Shown here one piece after another: positions 52,961 to 62,301 of a stretch of 64,000 nt of DNA. The position numbers and the translations under genes were made by a program. The notes beneath the pieces were generated by a model, which made no database searches, had not been told where the DNA came from, and was given only the letters and a program-made list of their open reading frames with translations. Location of the stretch: assembly GCA_015272215.1 (NCBI GenBank), contig JACYMD010000031.1, positions 1 to 64,000 on the forward strand, read 5' to 3'. Source of the stretch: Rivularia sp. T60_A2020_040. Its GTDB lineage: Bacteria; Cyanobacteriota; Cyanobacteriia; Cyanobacteriales; Nostocaceae. Each line of letters begins with the position of its first letter. Positions within the stretch are counted from its first letter, which is position 1.

Positions 52961-53962
52961 CTACGGTTTCTGGGAATCTAGATAATCTTGTAATAATTTC
53001 TTAAATTCGGGATTTTTGCTGAGTAAATTGGCTAAAACTCCCCGCTTACCTTTACTTTCCATGACTCGCGATAAATCTACGGCAAAAAGTCTTACCCATT
53101 CATTGGCTGCAACTTGATTTAACCAATTAAAAGCATTAAGCGCTTGAACAGCATTTTCCGCACGTACTGTTAATCCAACTACCGTTGCATATCTGACGCT
53201 GGGTTCTTTAGGAAATTGAATGGTTTCGCCTTTTCCTTCCAAAATCGCAATTAGATTAGGTAGATTTTCGTACATAGATATGTATGAAGAAAATTCAGTA
53301 GCAGCAGCAGTTCCTACCGCTGGATTAATATTTAATCCGGCACAATGTAAGGCACTTGCCATTACCCAAGAGCGAGGAGAAGCCCAAGCCGGTTGTTGGG
53401 GGTCAATTTTATGTAATAAAGTAGTACGGAAGGAAAGAAAAGCAATTATTTGCTCATGTATACCTTTTTCTAAAGCATAGGCTTTGAAACTTTCAAAATC
53501 CGGTTGTACTTCTACGTGCAAAAACCTATTTGCTAAAGGTGAAGGCATATCGAATACAGCAGCACGGTCTTCTTTACGGTTCCCTGCTGCCCATACAAAC
53601 CAACCATCTGGCACTACGTAGGAGCCTACACAGCGGTCTAAAATTAACTGTTGTGCCACTCCCTGCATTGCCGGAGGAGCCATATTTAACTCATCGAGAA
53701 ACAATACACCTTTACCCTTACGAGGTAGAAATTCTGGTGGAAACCACTTAGAAATACCATCTTCAGCAACCGGCAACCCACGTAAATCAGTAGGTGCTAA
53801 CTGAGACAAACGAACATCTACAAAATCAATCCCACTTTCTCGTGTTAGCTGACTAACAATACTAGATTTACCAATACCCGGAGGTCCCCAAATCATGGTA
53901 CTGATTTGAATATTATTACGAATAAGCTGGTCTAAAAATAATTTGAGTTCGTTGGGAGTCAT
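52961..53962 (-). CDS. MoxR-type AAA ATPase
   Basis: A 333-aa AAA ATPase of the MoxR/AAA_5 group. It has Walker A (WGPPGIGKSSIV, about residue 26), Walker B (GVLFLDELNMAPP, about 86), sensor 1 (WAAGNRKED) and an arginine-finger region (SPLANRFLHVEV). MoxR ATPases act as chaperones with VWA-domain partners, and a VWA-like DUF2201 gene follows. I start at the Met of MTPNELKLF; an earlier in-frame Met would add 13 residues encoded by TTTTGGATTTTAGATT repeats. The LRV gene ends 118 bases upstream on the same strand. Confidence 0.9.
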   Translation of the reverse strand: MTPNELKLFLDQLIRNNIQISTMIWGPPGIGKSSIVSQLTRESGIDFVDVRLSQLAPTDLRGLPVAEDGISKWFPPEFLPRKGKGVLFLDELNMAPPAMQGVAQQLILDRCVGSYVVPDGWFVWAAGNRKEDRAAVFDMPSPLANRFLHVEVQPDFESFKAYALEKGIHEQIIAFLSFRTTLLHKIDPQQPAWASPRSWVMASALHCAGLNINPAVGTAAATEFSSYISMYENLPNLIAILEGKGETIQFPKEPSVRYATVVGLTVRAENAVQALNAFNWLNQVAANEWVRLFAVDLSRVMESKGKRGVLANLLSKNPEFKKLLQDYLDSQKP

Positions 53963-54020
53963 AGAATTTTGGATTTTAGATTTTGGATTTTGGATTGACA
54001 ATATTTAGGAGTTTTTGTAG

Positions 54021-54041
54021 AGACGTAGCACTGCTACGTCT
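54021..54041. terminator. 21-base palindrome, same as at 13267
   Basis: AGACGTAGCA-c-TGCTACGTCT between the LRV gene and the MoxR gene. If it ends transcription it would reduce read-through inside this gene group. Confidence 0.45.
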
Positions 54042-54080
54042 GTTATTGAGTTAGGAGTTATAACCTTTAACCTTTAACCT

Positions 54081-55868
54081 CTAACCTTCTCCCTGACGTT
54101 TTCTTAAAGAACGCTTTGCGGATTTGGCAACAACGGGGTCTTCGTCTTGGGCTAGATGTTCTAAAATTTCTACGGGCGTTTCTCGATGTCTTGCGACAAA
54201 TAACCTTTCGGTTTCCACAACGCTAGTAGAAAATTCTTCTAATAGTTTCTGGCGCAGTTTGGGTGGAGTGTTGGGATGCTGTACTATATGCCAGTCGTAT
54301 CGGAAAAATTGTGTTAGTTGTTCTAATGCTGTAGCGGGAGTACTAGGATTTTGAGCAATAAAGGAACGTAAATGCCAATCCTTAATTAATATCTCCAAAA
54401 CATTTCCGGGTGTTTGAGGATTACTAGCTACAGCTTGACGAACTTCTAATCGCCAATCTTCAGCCAGTTTTTCTAAAACCTGGGGAGGGGTATTAATATT
54501 TTTCGCCACACCATAACGCACATCTTTGGATGTATCTTTGGCAAGTTCTTCTAAAACCTGGGATGGAGTGCGAACGTTCAAGGCTATCCACGGACGAAGT
54601 TCTGGTGAATGTTTCGCCCATTGAACTAAGATTGACATTGGTGCATGGTCGTGCTGTGCTACATATTTGCGAACTGATAAACGTTCGTCTAATGCCAAAC
54701 GCCAAAGCACTTTTTGTAAGGTTGATTCTGGTGTGTTGGGATGACGTGCTAATAACAAGTCGTGAAACGGCGTACTACCCAATATCTCTAATACATAACC
54801 TGGAGTACTACCATTCCTGGCAACAGCTGCCTGGATATCTCCCCGACTATCCATTGCTAATTCTTCAAGAATTTTTGGAGGAGTATTAGGGTTTTCTGCA
54901 ACAAACTGGCGCAGTTGCAAATCCTTTGCTGCTTCTACTAGTAAATATGCTGGTGTGTTAGGATGTCTTGCTACCATCTGCCGCACCCGTTCATGGGGAT
55001 GTTCTGCCATTTCCTCCAACCAACTACTAGGGATGTGAGGATTCTGAGGCAGAAAATTCATCGTATGCACCCGATAATCCATTGCCAATTCGATGATCAA
55101 ATGCTTGGTTAAATCAGAACGTTTGGCGATCGCACTTTTGACTTTGGTTAATGGTACCTTAATCAACTTTTCTAGAACACTTAGGGGTGTATTGGGATTT
55201 TTAGCAATACTTGTTTCAATAGCTACTCTTAAATTCCAATTTGGTTCTGGATTATCGACTAAAATTTCCAAAACTTTCACAGGAATTTTGGGATAAGTAG
55301 CAAGATACAAGCGAACGGAACTTGCACCATATTCTGCTAATTTTTCCAAAACCCTTTGAGTTATATCTTTGCGTTGTGCAATACATAAACCCAATTCGGG
55401 ATCGTACCGACTTTTAATCGCTAACTGTTCTAAAATGTGTTCTGAAGCTTGTTGATGTTTGGCTACAGCTTCCAATACCAAAGAATTGGAATGCATTGCA
55501 GCACAAGCTAAAAACCATTCCGGAGCTTCATCCTGTTTTAATAGCTTTAATAAAGACCAATATGATATATCTGTTGCTAAATTGGGATTTTCCAGCATCA
55601 ACAGGGATAACACCGGATTAGAGAAAAATGAAGCCGGAAAATCTCCCGCCAATTTCAGCAGTACATCAGTCGGTGAATTGGGATTTTTCGTGATATTTTC
55701 GCGAGTAGCCTTATCTTCACTCGATGCTAACTCCCGCAATAAATCCGGTTCAGCACTGGGATTTGCTGCCACCAATCTTCCTAGTTCTATACTTTCATAA
55801 GCAAGAACCCTGAGCTTATCGGGTGGAGTAGCTTCGTCAGCGGCCAGTTGTTCTGGGGTTGGGTACAT
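54081..55868 (-). CDS. Leucine-rich-repeat-variant (LRV) protein, 595 aa
   Basis: A second LRV-repeat protein, paralogous to that at 46424-48688. Repeats of about 24 residues run through it (VARHPNTPAYLLVEAAKD, VAENPNTPPKILEELAMD, VAKNINTPPQVLEKLAED, VASNPQTPGNVLEILIKD). The N-terminal part LLKLAGDFPASFFSNPVLSLLMLENPNL is shared with the paralogue. No cysteine cluster or signal peptide is seen. It is the first gene of the LRV-MoxR-DUF2201 run on the minus strand. A role as target-binding or scaffold partner of the MoxR/VWA pair is inferred from position only. Confidence 0.87.
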   Translation of the reverse strand: MYPTPEQLAADEATPPDKLRVLAYESIELGRLVAANPSAEPDLLRELASSEDKATRENITKNPNSPTDVLLKLAGDFPASFFSNPVLSLLMLENPNLATDISYWSLLKLLKQDEAPEWFLACAAMHSNSLVLEAVAKHQQASEHILEQLAIKSRYDPELGLCIAQRKDITQRVLEKLAEYGASSVRLYLATYPKIPVKVLEILVDNPEPNWNLRVAIETSIAKNPNTPLSVLEKLIKVPLTKVKSAIAKRSDLTKHLIIELAMDYRVHTMNFLPQNPHIPSSWLEEMAEHPHERVRQMVARHPNTPAYLLVEAAKDLQLRQFVAENPNTPPKILEELAMDSRGDIQAAVARNGSTPGYVLEILGSTPFHDLLLARHPNTPESTLQKVLWRLALDERLSVRKYVAQHDHAPMSILVQWAKHSPELRPWIALNVRTPSQVLEELAKDTSKDVRYGVAKNINTPPQVLEKLAEDWRLEVRQAVASNPQTPGNVLEILIKDWHLRSFIAQNPSTPATALEQLTQFFRYDWHIVQHPNTPPKLRQKLLEEFSTSVVETERLFVARHRETPVEILEHLAQDEDPVVAKSAKRSLRKRQGEG

Positions 55869-56398
55869 TAGCGCTAACCTACCTCTTGCGTAGATGTATT
55901 ATTTTATTCCACCTTATTTAGTAATTTCTAGTAAAAAGGCTACATTTTTGCCATTAGTAGTAAATTATCTTGACTACTTCTAAACAACAGTTATCCAAGT
56001 CACTTTCTCAAACCTAAAATTGTCACAATACCTAGGAAGAATCACTTATTCAACAATGCTGTCGTGATTACTGACGTTCTATCTAAATCAAATTTTTACT
56101 AAACTTCAGCAGCCCAAATCTTGAATTAAGCTTAAAAGTACAATGTGTTTATAATTACTAAGATTTTTGCGTATAACTCTAGAAGTCGGGTTTTTAGAAT
56201 AAGTATCTGTAACACCGAAAAATTCTCATCAAAACCCGACTTCTCATCTAATGCACCCAGTAGCGCGATAAAGACGCGACAAATCTAGCCCACCTTTGTT
56301 AAGAGATTGGCACGTACCAAGTTAGCTAAATCAATTCATGATGTTGGTTTTGAAATGTTATTTAATTTTATAATTAAGAATATTTGGGAGATAAAACT
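55869..56398. other. Gap with hairpin repeat between LRV operon and toxin-antitoxin pair
   Basis: About 530 bases without a gene. It should hold the promoter of the LRV-MoxR-DUF2201 run near 55900. It contains the AGAAGTCGGGTTTTT/AAAACCCGACTTCT hairpin at 56181-56244. Confidence 0.6.
56181..56244. repeat. Hairpin repeat AGAAGTCGGGTTTTT ... AAAACCCGACTTCT
   Basis: Fourteen-base arms around a 35-base AT-rich loop. Same family as 13334, 30293 and 59536. Confidence 0.8.
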
Positions 56399-56596
56399 GT
56401 GCCATTAATCAAAATACCAAAACATTATCTTGTATCTCAGGATGAAGATTCAATTACAGTAGATGTACCAGAGTCAATGCTCTTGCATTGGAAAAGAGAT
56501 TACGAAAAAATTACTAAAGCCAAAGGAATTTTAAAGGATAAGAAAGAAGCAATTCTTACTCATTTAGACACTCTTCGCCAGGAATGGGATGAATGA
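56399..56596 (+). CDS. Antitoxin of a PIN toxin pair
   Basis: A 65-aa charged protein (MPLIKIPKHYLVSQDEDSITVDVPESMLLHW...). I use the GTG at 56399 because GGGAG lies eight bases upstream; a TTG five codons earlier overlaps that ribosome-binding site. The C-terminal part is a charged helix likely to wrap the toxin. I do not recognise the DNA-binding family. The stop overlaps the toxin start by four bases (ATGA), the usual layout of such pairs. Confidence 0.7.
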   Translation: MPLIKIPKHYLVSQDEDSITVDVPESMLLHWKRDYEKITKAKGILKDKKEAILTHLDTLRQEWDE

Positions 56597-56976
56597 GATA
56601 TCTGTATGATACAAATATTTTTATCTACTATCTTGCTGGTGAGTCAATAGTTGATTCGTTGTTTGCAGAAGATTTTCTGAATTTACATGACATTTTAACT
56701 TTGCCGATTGTCCGTATTGAGTTGCTTAGTTTTTCTGGCTTATCAGAGGATGAGGAGCAGTCGATCAAAGATTTACTATCGCAGTTTAGCTCGGTTCCAT
56801 TGTCGCGAGAAATTGAAGAGCAGACAATCGAGTTAAAACGAAGATATAAAATTAAGCTCCCTGATGCAATTATTGCGGCAACTGCACTAAATCAAGATGC
56901 ATTTTTAGTTACAAGAAATGTTCGTGATTTTAAAGGAATTGCTGAACTCAAAGTTGAAAATCCGTTTTCAGATTAG
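56593..56976 (+). CDS. PIN-domain toxin (VapC-like RNase)
   Basis: A 127-aa PIN-domain protein. The active-site acids are visible: Asp in RYLYDTNIFIYYL (about 6), Glu in VRIELLSF (about 41) and Asp in IKLPDAIIAATAL (about 97), and TRNVRDFKGI near the end. It should cut RNA when the antitoxin is lost. It is read from the same transcript as the antitoxin. The pair differs in sequence from the pair at 24773-25482, so it is not a recent duplicate. Confidence 0.87.
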   Translation: MRYLYDTNIFIYYLAGESIVDSLFAEDFLNLHDILTLPIVRIELLSFSGLSEDEEQSIKDLLSQFSSVPLSREIEEQTIELKRRYKIKLPDAIIAATALNQDAFLVTRNVRDFKGIAELKVENPFSD

Positions 56977-57028
56977 GGAAAGTGGTTTTTTAAAATTGAC
57001 AATCTTCTGTGAATAAACAAAAAATATA

Positions 57029-57053
57029 GAGACGCAGCATATTGCAACGTCTC
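57029..57053. repeat. Palindrome variant GAGACGCAGCA ... TGCAACGTCTC
   Basis: A diverged copy of the 21-base palindrome (13267, 54021), between the PIN gene and sir, which converge here. It could end both transcripts. Confidence 0.5.
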
Positions 57054-57088
57054 CTAATTAACATACTTCCAATAACTACTACAAACCT

Positions 57089-59116
57089 TTACTCGATTTC
57101 TAAATAAGCTTTCAAAGCTTCATTTACCAAATCCGTCATCGGTTTACCCTGACTTTCAGAAGCTTGCTTGAGCTTGTCGTAAATATCATCTCTAACACTG
57201 ATTCGATGTCTTAATTTCTTCGCAATCGTAGTATTATTAATCGCAACTACTTGACCATTGCTTTCTTCTGTAATCGGTGCCGTAGTCGAATCTGCCATTG
57301 CTTCAACCAAACCATCACGCTCGTCTGATATTCCAGAAGCAACTGTTTTTACTTCGTATTTGGCTGCATATTCGCGAATCGCGTCAAAGCCAACTCTATG
57401 ACAAAAGTCACCAAAGCTTTCCTGAGTTTCACGGGATTCTTTAAAATAAACAAACATTGGTTCTAACTGCGTTTCCAAATCATCAACGTGCAGCCTTTCC
57501 ATGTAAGGTAACGCTAACCGAGTTTGATTTGGCGAACCTCCCAACCACAATTGATAAGCATCGGGAGCGCTACCGACAAAACCTAACTCTGCCATGTAGG
57601 GACGAGCGCAACCGTTAGGACAACCAGTCATCCTTACCACAAAATGCTCATTTTGTAAACCTATCTTATTCAAAAGTGTGCGAATCCGGTCTAAAATACC
57701 GGGAATTACTCGTTCCGATTCGGCTATCGCTAATCCGCAGGTAGGAAATGCGGGACAAGCCATTGCGTAACGCACCAATGGTTCAATTTTTTCTGGGTCG
57801 CTATTGATACCGTGTTTTTGGAGAATTTCTTCAATAGCTGGTTTATTTTCGGGTGCGATGTCGAGGAATATTAAATTATGGTTAGCGGTAAGACGAATAT
57901 CTAAATTGAATTGCTCGACAATTTTGCGGAGTGCGGTTTTGAGTTGAAAAGAACCTTCGTCTTTGACTCTACCATTTTCGATTGAAATACCTAAAAATAG
58001 TTTGCCATCACCTTGTTCGTTCCAACCGAGATAGTCGTAATATTTAAATTCCGGTAAAGGTTTGAAAGGTTCTACAGCCTTACCAAAATATTCCTCAACC
58101 TGGGAACGGAATTTTTCCACACCCCAATCGTTGATCAAATATTTTAAACGAGCGTGTCGTCTTTGAGCGCGATCGCCATAATCTCTTTGAGTAGCGACAA
58201 TCGCTTTGACTAAATCGTAAACATCTGATTTTGAGACATAACAAATCTCATCAGCTTTCCGAGCAAAAGTTTCTTCTTTGTTGTGAGTTCTTCCCAAACC
58301 ACCACCAGCAAAAACATTGAATCCTTGTAATTGGGAATTTTCGTCGGTAATTACTACCAACGATAAATCCTGAGTATAAAGGTCAATACTATTATCACCA
58401 GGTACCGTGACGCTAATTTTAAACTTGCGCGGCATATAGTGGCTACCGTAAATCGGTTCTTCAGGATTATCGTGAAAAACAGTTCCCGTACCATTACGTT
58501 GACGAGCGGCTTTTATTTCCGGACTTTCTTCAGCGGTTATGGCTTTTTCACCATCAAGCCAAATTTCATAATAAGCACCAGTTTGGGGTGTAAGTAAATC
58601 AGCAATTTTATCGGCGTATTCGACAGCGTATTGATATTCTGGTTTATTTTTAAAAGGAGCAGCAGGTGCCATGACATTGCGATTCAAGTCTCCACAAGCA
58701 CCCAAAGTGGAACCCATGTTTTTAACAATCGCGGCAATTGTCGATTTGAGATTTTTCTTTAAAATTCCATGCAACTGGAAACCTTGACGAGTAGTTACCC
58801 GCATCGTGTGGTTTCCATAATCATCCGAAAGTTTGTCTAAAGTTAAATACAATTGCGGTGGAATAAAACCCCCCGGATTCCGGGTTCGCAACATCATTTG
58901 ATAATCTTTTTCTTGTCCTTTAACGCGATTATCGCGATTATCTTGCTGATAAGAACCGTGAAACTTGAGAATTTGTATGGCTTCTTCACTAAAGTGAGTA
59001 GTATCTTCGAGAATCTCAGTTGCTACAGGTTCGCGTAAAAAATTGCTGCGTTCTTTGATTCCTTCAACTTTGGATAGCTTACGGATTGTGGTTTCGGGAG
59101 GAGCAGACTTAACCAT
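57089..59116 (-). CDS. sir: Ferredoxin-sulfite reductase with C-terminal RHH-like tail
   Basis: A 675-aa enzyme that reduces sulfite to sulfide with six electrons from ferredoxin. It has two sulfite/nitrite-reductase repeats: [19 protein letters not shown] and TRQGFQLHG in the first half, [19 protein letters not shown] and [11 protein letters not shown] in the second. The siroheme-[4Fe-4S] cysteines lie in [17 protein letters not shown] and [15 protein letters not shown]. The last 40 residues ([38 protein letters not shown]) look like a ribbon-helix-helix (CopG/Arc) fold joined by a Ser/Thr-rich linker, which common Sir proteins of about 635 residues lack. It stands alone on the minus strand. 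Confidence 0.92.
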   Translation of the reverse strand: MVKSAPPETTIRKLSKVEGIKERSNFLREPVATEILEDTTHFSEEAIQILKFHGSYQQDNRDNRVKGQEKDYQMMLRTRNPGGFIPPQLYLTLDKLSDDYGNHTMRVTTRQGFQLHGILKKNLKSTIAAIVKNMGSTLGACGDLNRNVMAPAAPFKNKPEYQYAVEYADKIADLLTPQTGAYYEIWLDGEKAITAEESPEIKAARQRNGTGTVFHDNPEEPIYGSHYMPRKFKISVTVPGDNSIDLYTQDLSLVVITDENSQLQGFNVFAGGGLGRTHNKEETFARKADEICYVSKSDVYDLVKAIVATQRDYGDRAQRRHARLKYLINDWGVEKFRSQVEEYFGKAVEPFKPLPEFKYYDYLGWNEQGDGKLFLGISIENGRVKDEGSFQLKTALRKIVEQFNLDIRLTANHNLIFLDIAPENKPAIEEILQKHGINSDPEKIEPLVRYAMACPAFPTCGLAIAESERVIPGILDRIRTLLNKIGLQNEHFVVRMTGCPNGCARPYMAELGFVGSAPDAYQLWLGGSPNQTRLALPYMERLHVDDLETQLEPMFVYFKESRETQESFGDFCHRVGFDAIREYAAKYEVKTVASGISDERDGLVEAMADSTTAPITEESNGQVVAINNTTIAKKLRHRISVRDDIYDKLKQASESQGKPMTDLVNEALKAYLEIE

Positions 59117-59535
59117 TACAGTGGTATTGTGTTCTCAATAGGGCATTTTGTATTGCCGAGGTACAATTTTTACAGTGTTTTAATTACCAATTGTTGTTTC
59201 AATGACACTGACTAAAATACCGCCTTTACTTCTACTATCAAATTGATCTAAGAAGCTGAAGGGGTATTTTACATCGATTATTCATATCACTGATCGGTGG
59301 TCACTGATCAAGATGCATCCCTTCGGCTAAGTACATTCCTGGTATTCCAGTCGGAATTAAGGGGAACTTTTTAATTTTATCACGGTAAAATGCCTGATTT
59401 ACCATTGAAGCAACACTTAACAAAAGAATAGGGAATTGGGAATAGGGAATTGGGAATTGGGAATAGGGAATTGGGAATAGGGAATAGGCAGTAGGCAATA
59501 GGGAATATATCTTTAGTAGTATTAGTCCTGTTTAA
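59117..59535. other. Gap upstream of sir with a long-range stem and GGGAATA repeats
   Basis: The sir promoter should be near 59120-59170. AGCTGAAGGG (59254-59263) can pair with CCCTTCGGCT (59319-59328), enclosing two CACTGATC repeats. GGGAATTGGGAATAGG repeats run from 59429 to 59505. No convincing gene is visible. Confidence 0.55.
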
Positions 59536-59884
59536 TTCGTCGGGTTTTTGACTTAACTATTAGTAAAACGAGATAACTGATATCTTGCATCACTAGCATC
59601 ATCAACTAGATCATAAAAATATAAATAAAAATAGTACTAACATAAAAATGCAACATTCTAGTCCATTTTAATGGACTTCTGCTATCAGACTGGGACTTGC
59701 AGTCCCAGGCGGGTAAGAACGACAGGAAAACAATTAGTAATTATTTTAACGATAGGTTTTTATGGTGCAAAATGTAAAATAACCATAATCAAAACCCGAC
59801 TTCTCAAACTTTTAAGAAGTCGGGTTTTTAACTTTAACTATTAGTAAAACGAGATCACCATCATCAAAACTCGACGAATCACTT
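59536..59884. repeat. Cluster of hairpin repeats and a REP-like palindrome
   Basis: Three partial or full copies of the TCGGGTTTTT hairpin family (59536-59550, 59791-59830, 59814-59880) and one AGTCCATTTTAATGGACT element with GGGACTTGCAGTCCC (59655-59725) lie close together. The sequence ACTATTAGTAAAACGAGAT occurs twice. No gene is visible. Confidence 0.75.
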
Positions 59885-59982
59885 CAAAAATAGAAATTTT
59901 CAAGCATATTCCCACTAAACGGTATTCGAGGAGTCCGGATTAAATTCACATTAAATTAATGGTAATCAGGCAGAAATTACTA

Positions 59983-60516
59983 TTAGAAATTAAAACCAAC
60001 ACCACCACCGACGTTAACAGGTAGAGTTTTGCTATTATCAAAGCCATCAAGGGATACAGTAGCATTACTGTAAACAACAATTCCTTTCTTAACTTGGGAT
60101 TCTACACCAATACTTGCAGTTACTGAATCTTTGTTACCTAAAGGAGATGATTGACCATCTTGTTCAATAAAAGAATAACCCACAGCACCATATAGATTAG
60201 TACTCTTATTAATACCTAAATCGGCGGAAATTTCAGGATTGATAGCAGTTGCATCATTGTTCCACAAAACCTTAGTACGTGCCGAAATTGGGGTATTTTT
60301 AATTTTGACACGACCTTGGATATTACCGCCGAGGTTAGCAGCATCGTTTTGCTGACCACCGTTAGTTACCTGACCGCTAAGACCACCACCAACATAATTG
60401 CCATCAAAACCTTTTTTAGGCTGTGCAGAAGCCTGACCAGCAGACAAAACAACAGGAGCAATTAATAAAGAAGATAATGCTGAAATTGTGACGCAAGACT
60501 TAATAAAGCGTTTCAT
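59983..60516 (-). CDS. Secreted beta-rich protein, possible small outer-membrane protein
   Basis: A 177-aa protein with a signal peptide of about 31 residues (MKRFIKSCVTISALSSLLIAP..., cut likely after SAGQASA). The mature part alternates hydrophobic and polar residues (NLYGAVGYSFIEQDG, VTASIGVESQVKKGIVVYSNATVSLDGF) and ends in GGGVGFNF. A terminal Phe after alternating residues is typical of outer-membrane beta barrels. The family is unknown to me. It stands alone with an AT-rich 380-base upstream region. Confidence 0.75.
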   Translation of the reverse strand: MKRFIKSCVTISALSSLLIAPVVLSAGQASAQPKKGFDGNYVGGGLSGQVTNGGQQNDAANLGGNIQGRVKIKNTPISARTKVLWNNDATAINPEISADLGINKSTNLYGAVGYSFIEQDGQSSPLGNKDSVTASIGVESQVKKGIVVYSNATVSLDGFDNSKTLPVNVGGGVGFNF

Positions 60517-60898
60517 AATTATTCACCAAATATTGTAGAAGTTGCTTTTACATTCATTGTCGAAAAACAACCTAAAAGGTTCCAAAAATTTTTGCTCAAT
60601 TGTTAATTTATTACTTCAACCTTTGAAAATACTGATAACTATATCTTTATCGTTTTATTGGATTCAAAACAATAGTTTTAGTATGACTTATAAATCAAAA
60701 AAATGTTTCCTAAAATAAATAAAAAATAAATAAAAATATTTTAGTAGACTCTTTATAATCTGTCACAGCTTAAACATTTTAATCAAAAATATCGAATAAT
60801 AAAATTTGAACTAACTAAGTTATCTTACAGATGAAATGCCTTCTGATTATTTACAACTCAATCGGATTGAGTTAATAAAAATAATCAGCAAAATGTCC
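60517..60898. other. AT-rich gap upstream of the secreted beta-rich protein
   Basis: 382 bases with no gene and no tandem heptamers. It separates the secreted-protein gene from the end of the O-antigen-ligase-like gene and must hold the former's promoter. Confidence 0.5.
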
Positions 60899-62173
60899 CT
60901 AGAAAGATTTCTCATGCTTAATTCGGGCTACAGCACTCAACATTAACCACGAAAACGTATTTAAGCGAAAATCAAACAGCGTTACATCCACCGTGTTGAA
61001 AAGTATCCAGGCTGCAAACACCAATAAATAGCTGAAAAATATTAACTTATCTTCATTGGGGATAATTCTTTGTGATCGCACTCCTTTGATAAATACCCAA
61101 CCCAACAAACCGTAAAATAACAGTGTTGCAGGAAGTCCAGTTTCAGCAGACAGCATTAAAAATAAATTGTGTGGATGACCTAACCACAAGTTCATTTTCG
61201 CTTGATATATATCCGAAAAATTACGTAAACCCCAACCAGTCCAAGGACGCTGCATAGTTAAAGACCAGGCAAAATCCCATTGAGTTGTACGCATGAGAGC
61301 AACTGGTCTATCCGGGTGTAATTGGTCGTTAAAACGCCCCCAAAAAAAAGCCGGAACCACTTTACGAAATAACTGTGCAATACTTAGAGGAGCAAAAGCA
61401 GCCAAAGCTATGCTAGTCGCAATTGAGACAAAGATAGCTATAAGCGATCGCCATTTTTGGTAAACAGCATAAGCCAAACAAGCCACTAAAGCAATTACCC
61501 ATGCATTACGGGAATTAGTTAAAATTAACCCCGCGAAGTTTATGATTACCGCAAAGGTGAGGAAAATGAAGCTAGAGGCAGAAAATTCGATCTTATCCTC
61601 TTGTCTTCTTGTCCTCAATTTCCGCCATTCCTGCAACCATAAACCCAAACTTAAGATGAAAACGATTACCAGATAACCAGCCAAAGTATTAGCGTACATG
61701 AAAACTGAAGCCATACGTTCGGGTGGGTTTCCTCCTGCGACAAGCGTCCAACCAAAAATACTGTTTGAACTACTCCAACCTAAAAATAACTGTCCCATAC
61801 CGATAATTACTATTGGTAAGGAATTAATTGTTAAAATCCAAGATATACGCTGTAATTGCCAAGTTGTTTGGATTAAATGACTCCAACCCGCAAACAATAG
61901 AAAAAAAGGTAATAAATTAAATAAGCCAAGAAAAGCCGTTGTTTTATCAGCAGCAAAACCAGCGGTAATTACTAATAATAAACTTAAAAAAATAAATCCT
62001 TTATATAAAGGATTCTGGATAATCTTGCGATATTCTCGCACACAGGTGATTAAAGAACTTAAGAATAAACCGACAGCACCCAAAGCCGGAAACAAAGGAA
62101 AAATAAATAATCCCAATTGCAAACAATACCAAGAAAATCGCAGTTTCGGGTCTGGATGTCGTAAATACGTCAT
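60899..62173 (-). CDS. O-antigen ligase / Wzy-like (IctB-related) membrane protein
   Basis: A 424-aa protein with about 11-12 membrane helices. The large loop with MRTTQWDFAWSLTMQRPWTGWGLRNFSDIYQ followed by LGHPHNLFLMLSAETGLPATLLFYG is the Wzy_C (O-antigen ligase) motif. Family members link or polymerise surface polysaccharide. Cyanobacterial relatives include IctB, once proposed for bicarbonate uptake; I have no evidence for that role here. I start at the Met of MTYLRHPDP, since an earlier in-frame Met would add 49 residues encoded by repeats (CAAAATCTAAAACTTG, GGGGATGGGGAG) and would overlap the next gene. Confidence 0.85.
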   Translation of the reverse strand: MTYLRHPDPKLRFSWYCLQLGLFIFPLFPALGAVGLFLSSLITCVREYRKIIQNPLYKGFIFLSLLLVITAGFAADKTTAFLGLFNLLPFFLLFAGWSHLIQTTWQLQRISWILTINSLPIVIIGMGQLFLGWSSSNSIFGWTLVAGGNPPERMASVFMYANTLAGYLVIVFILSLGLWLQEWRKLRTRRQEDKIEFSASSFIFLTFAVIINFAGLILTNSRNAWVIALVACLAYAVYQKWRSLIAIFVSIATSIALAAFAPLSIAQLFRKVVPAFFWGRFNDQLHPDRPVALMRTTQWDFAWSLTMQRPWTGWGLRNFSDIYQAKMNLWLGHPHNLFLMLSAETGLPATLLFYGLLGWVFIKGVRSQRIIPNEDKLIFFSYLLVFAAWILFNTVDVTLFDFRLNTFSWLMLSAVARIKHEKSF

Positions 62174-62301
62174 TCGATTTTGGATTTTAGATACTTCGGC
62201 AAGCTCAGCACAAGTTTTAGATTTTGGATTGAGGTTTAGGAGTGAGGAGTTGACAGTTAATTTCTCCCCATCCCCTTGTCTCCCCATCCCCCATTCACTT
62301 T

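Noticed and set aside
59301-59498. Minus-strand open frame of 65 codons upstream of sir
   Set aside because: Its first half is read from GGGAATTGGGAATAGG repeats (FPIPYSQFPIPYSQ). The second half has no recognisable match and no ribosome-binding site.
60899-62173. Bicarbonate transporter IctB
   Set aside because: The Wzy_C motif supports a polysaccharide ligase or polymerase family; transport is not supported by the sequence and the gene is far from the carbon cluster.
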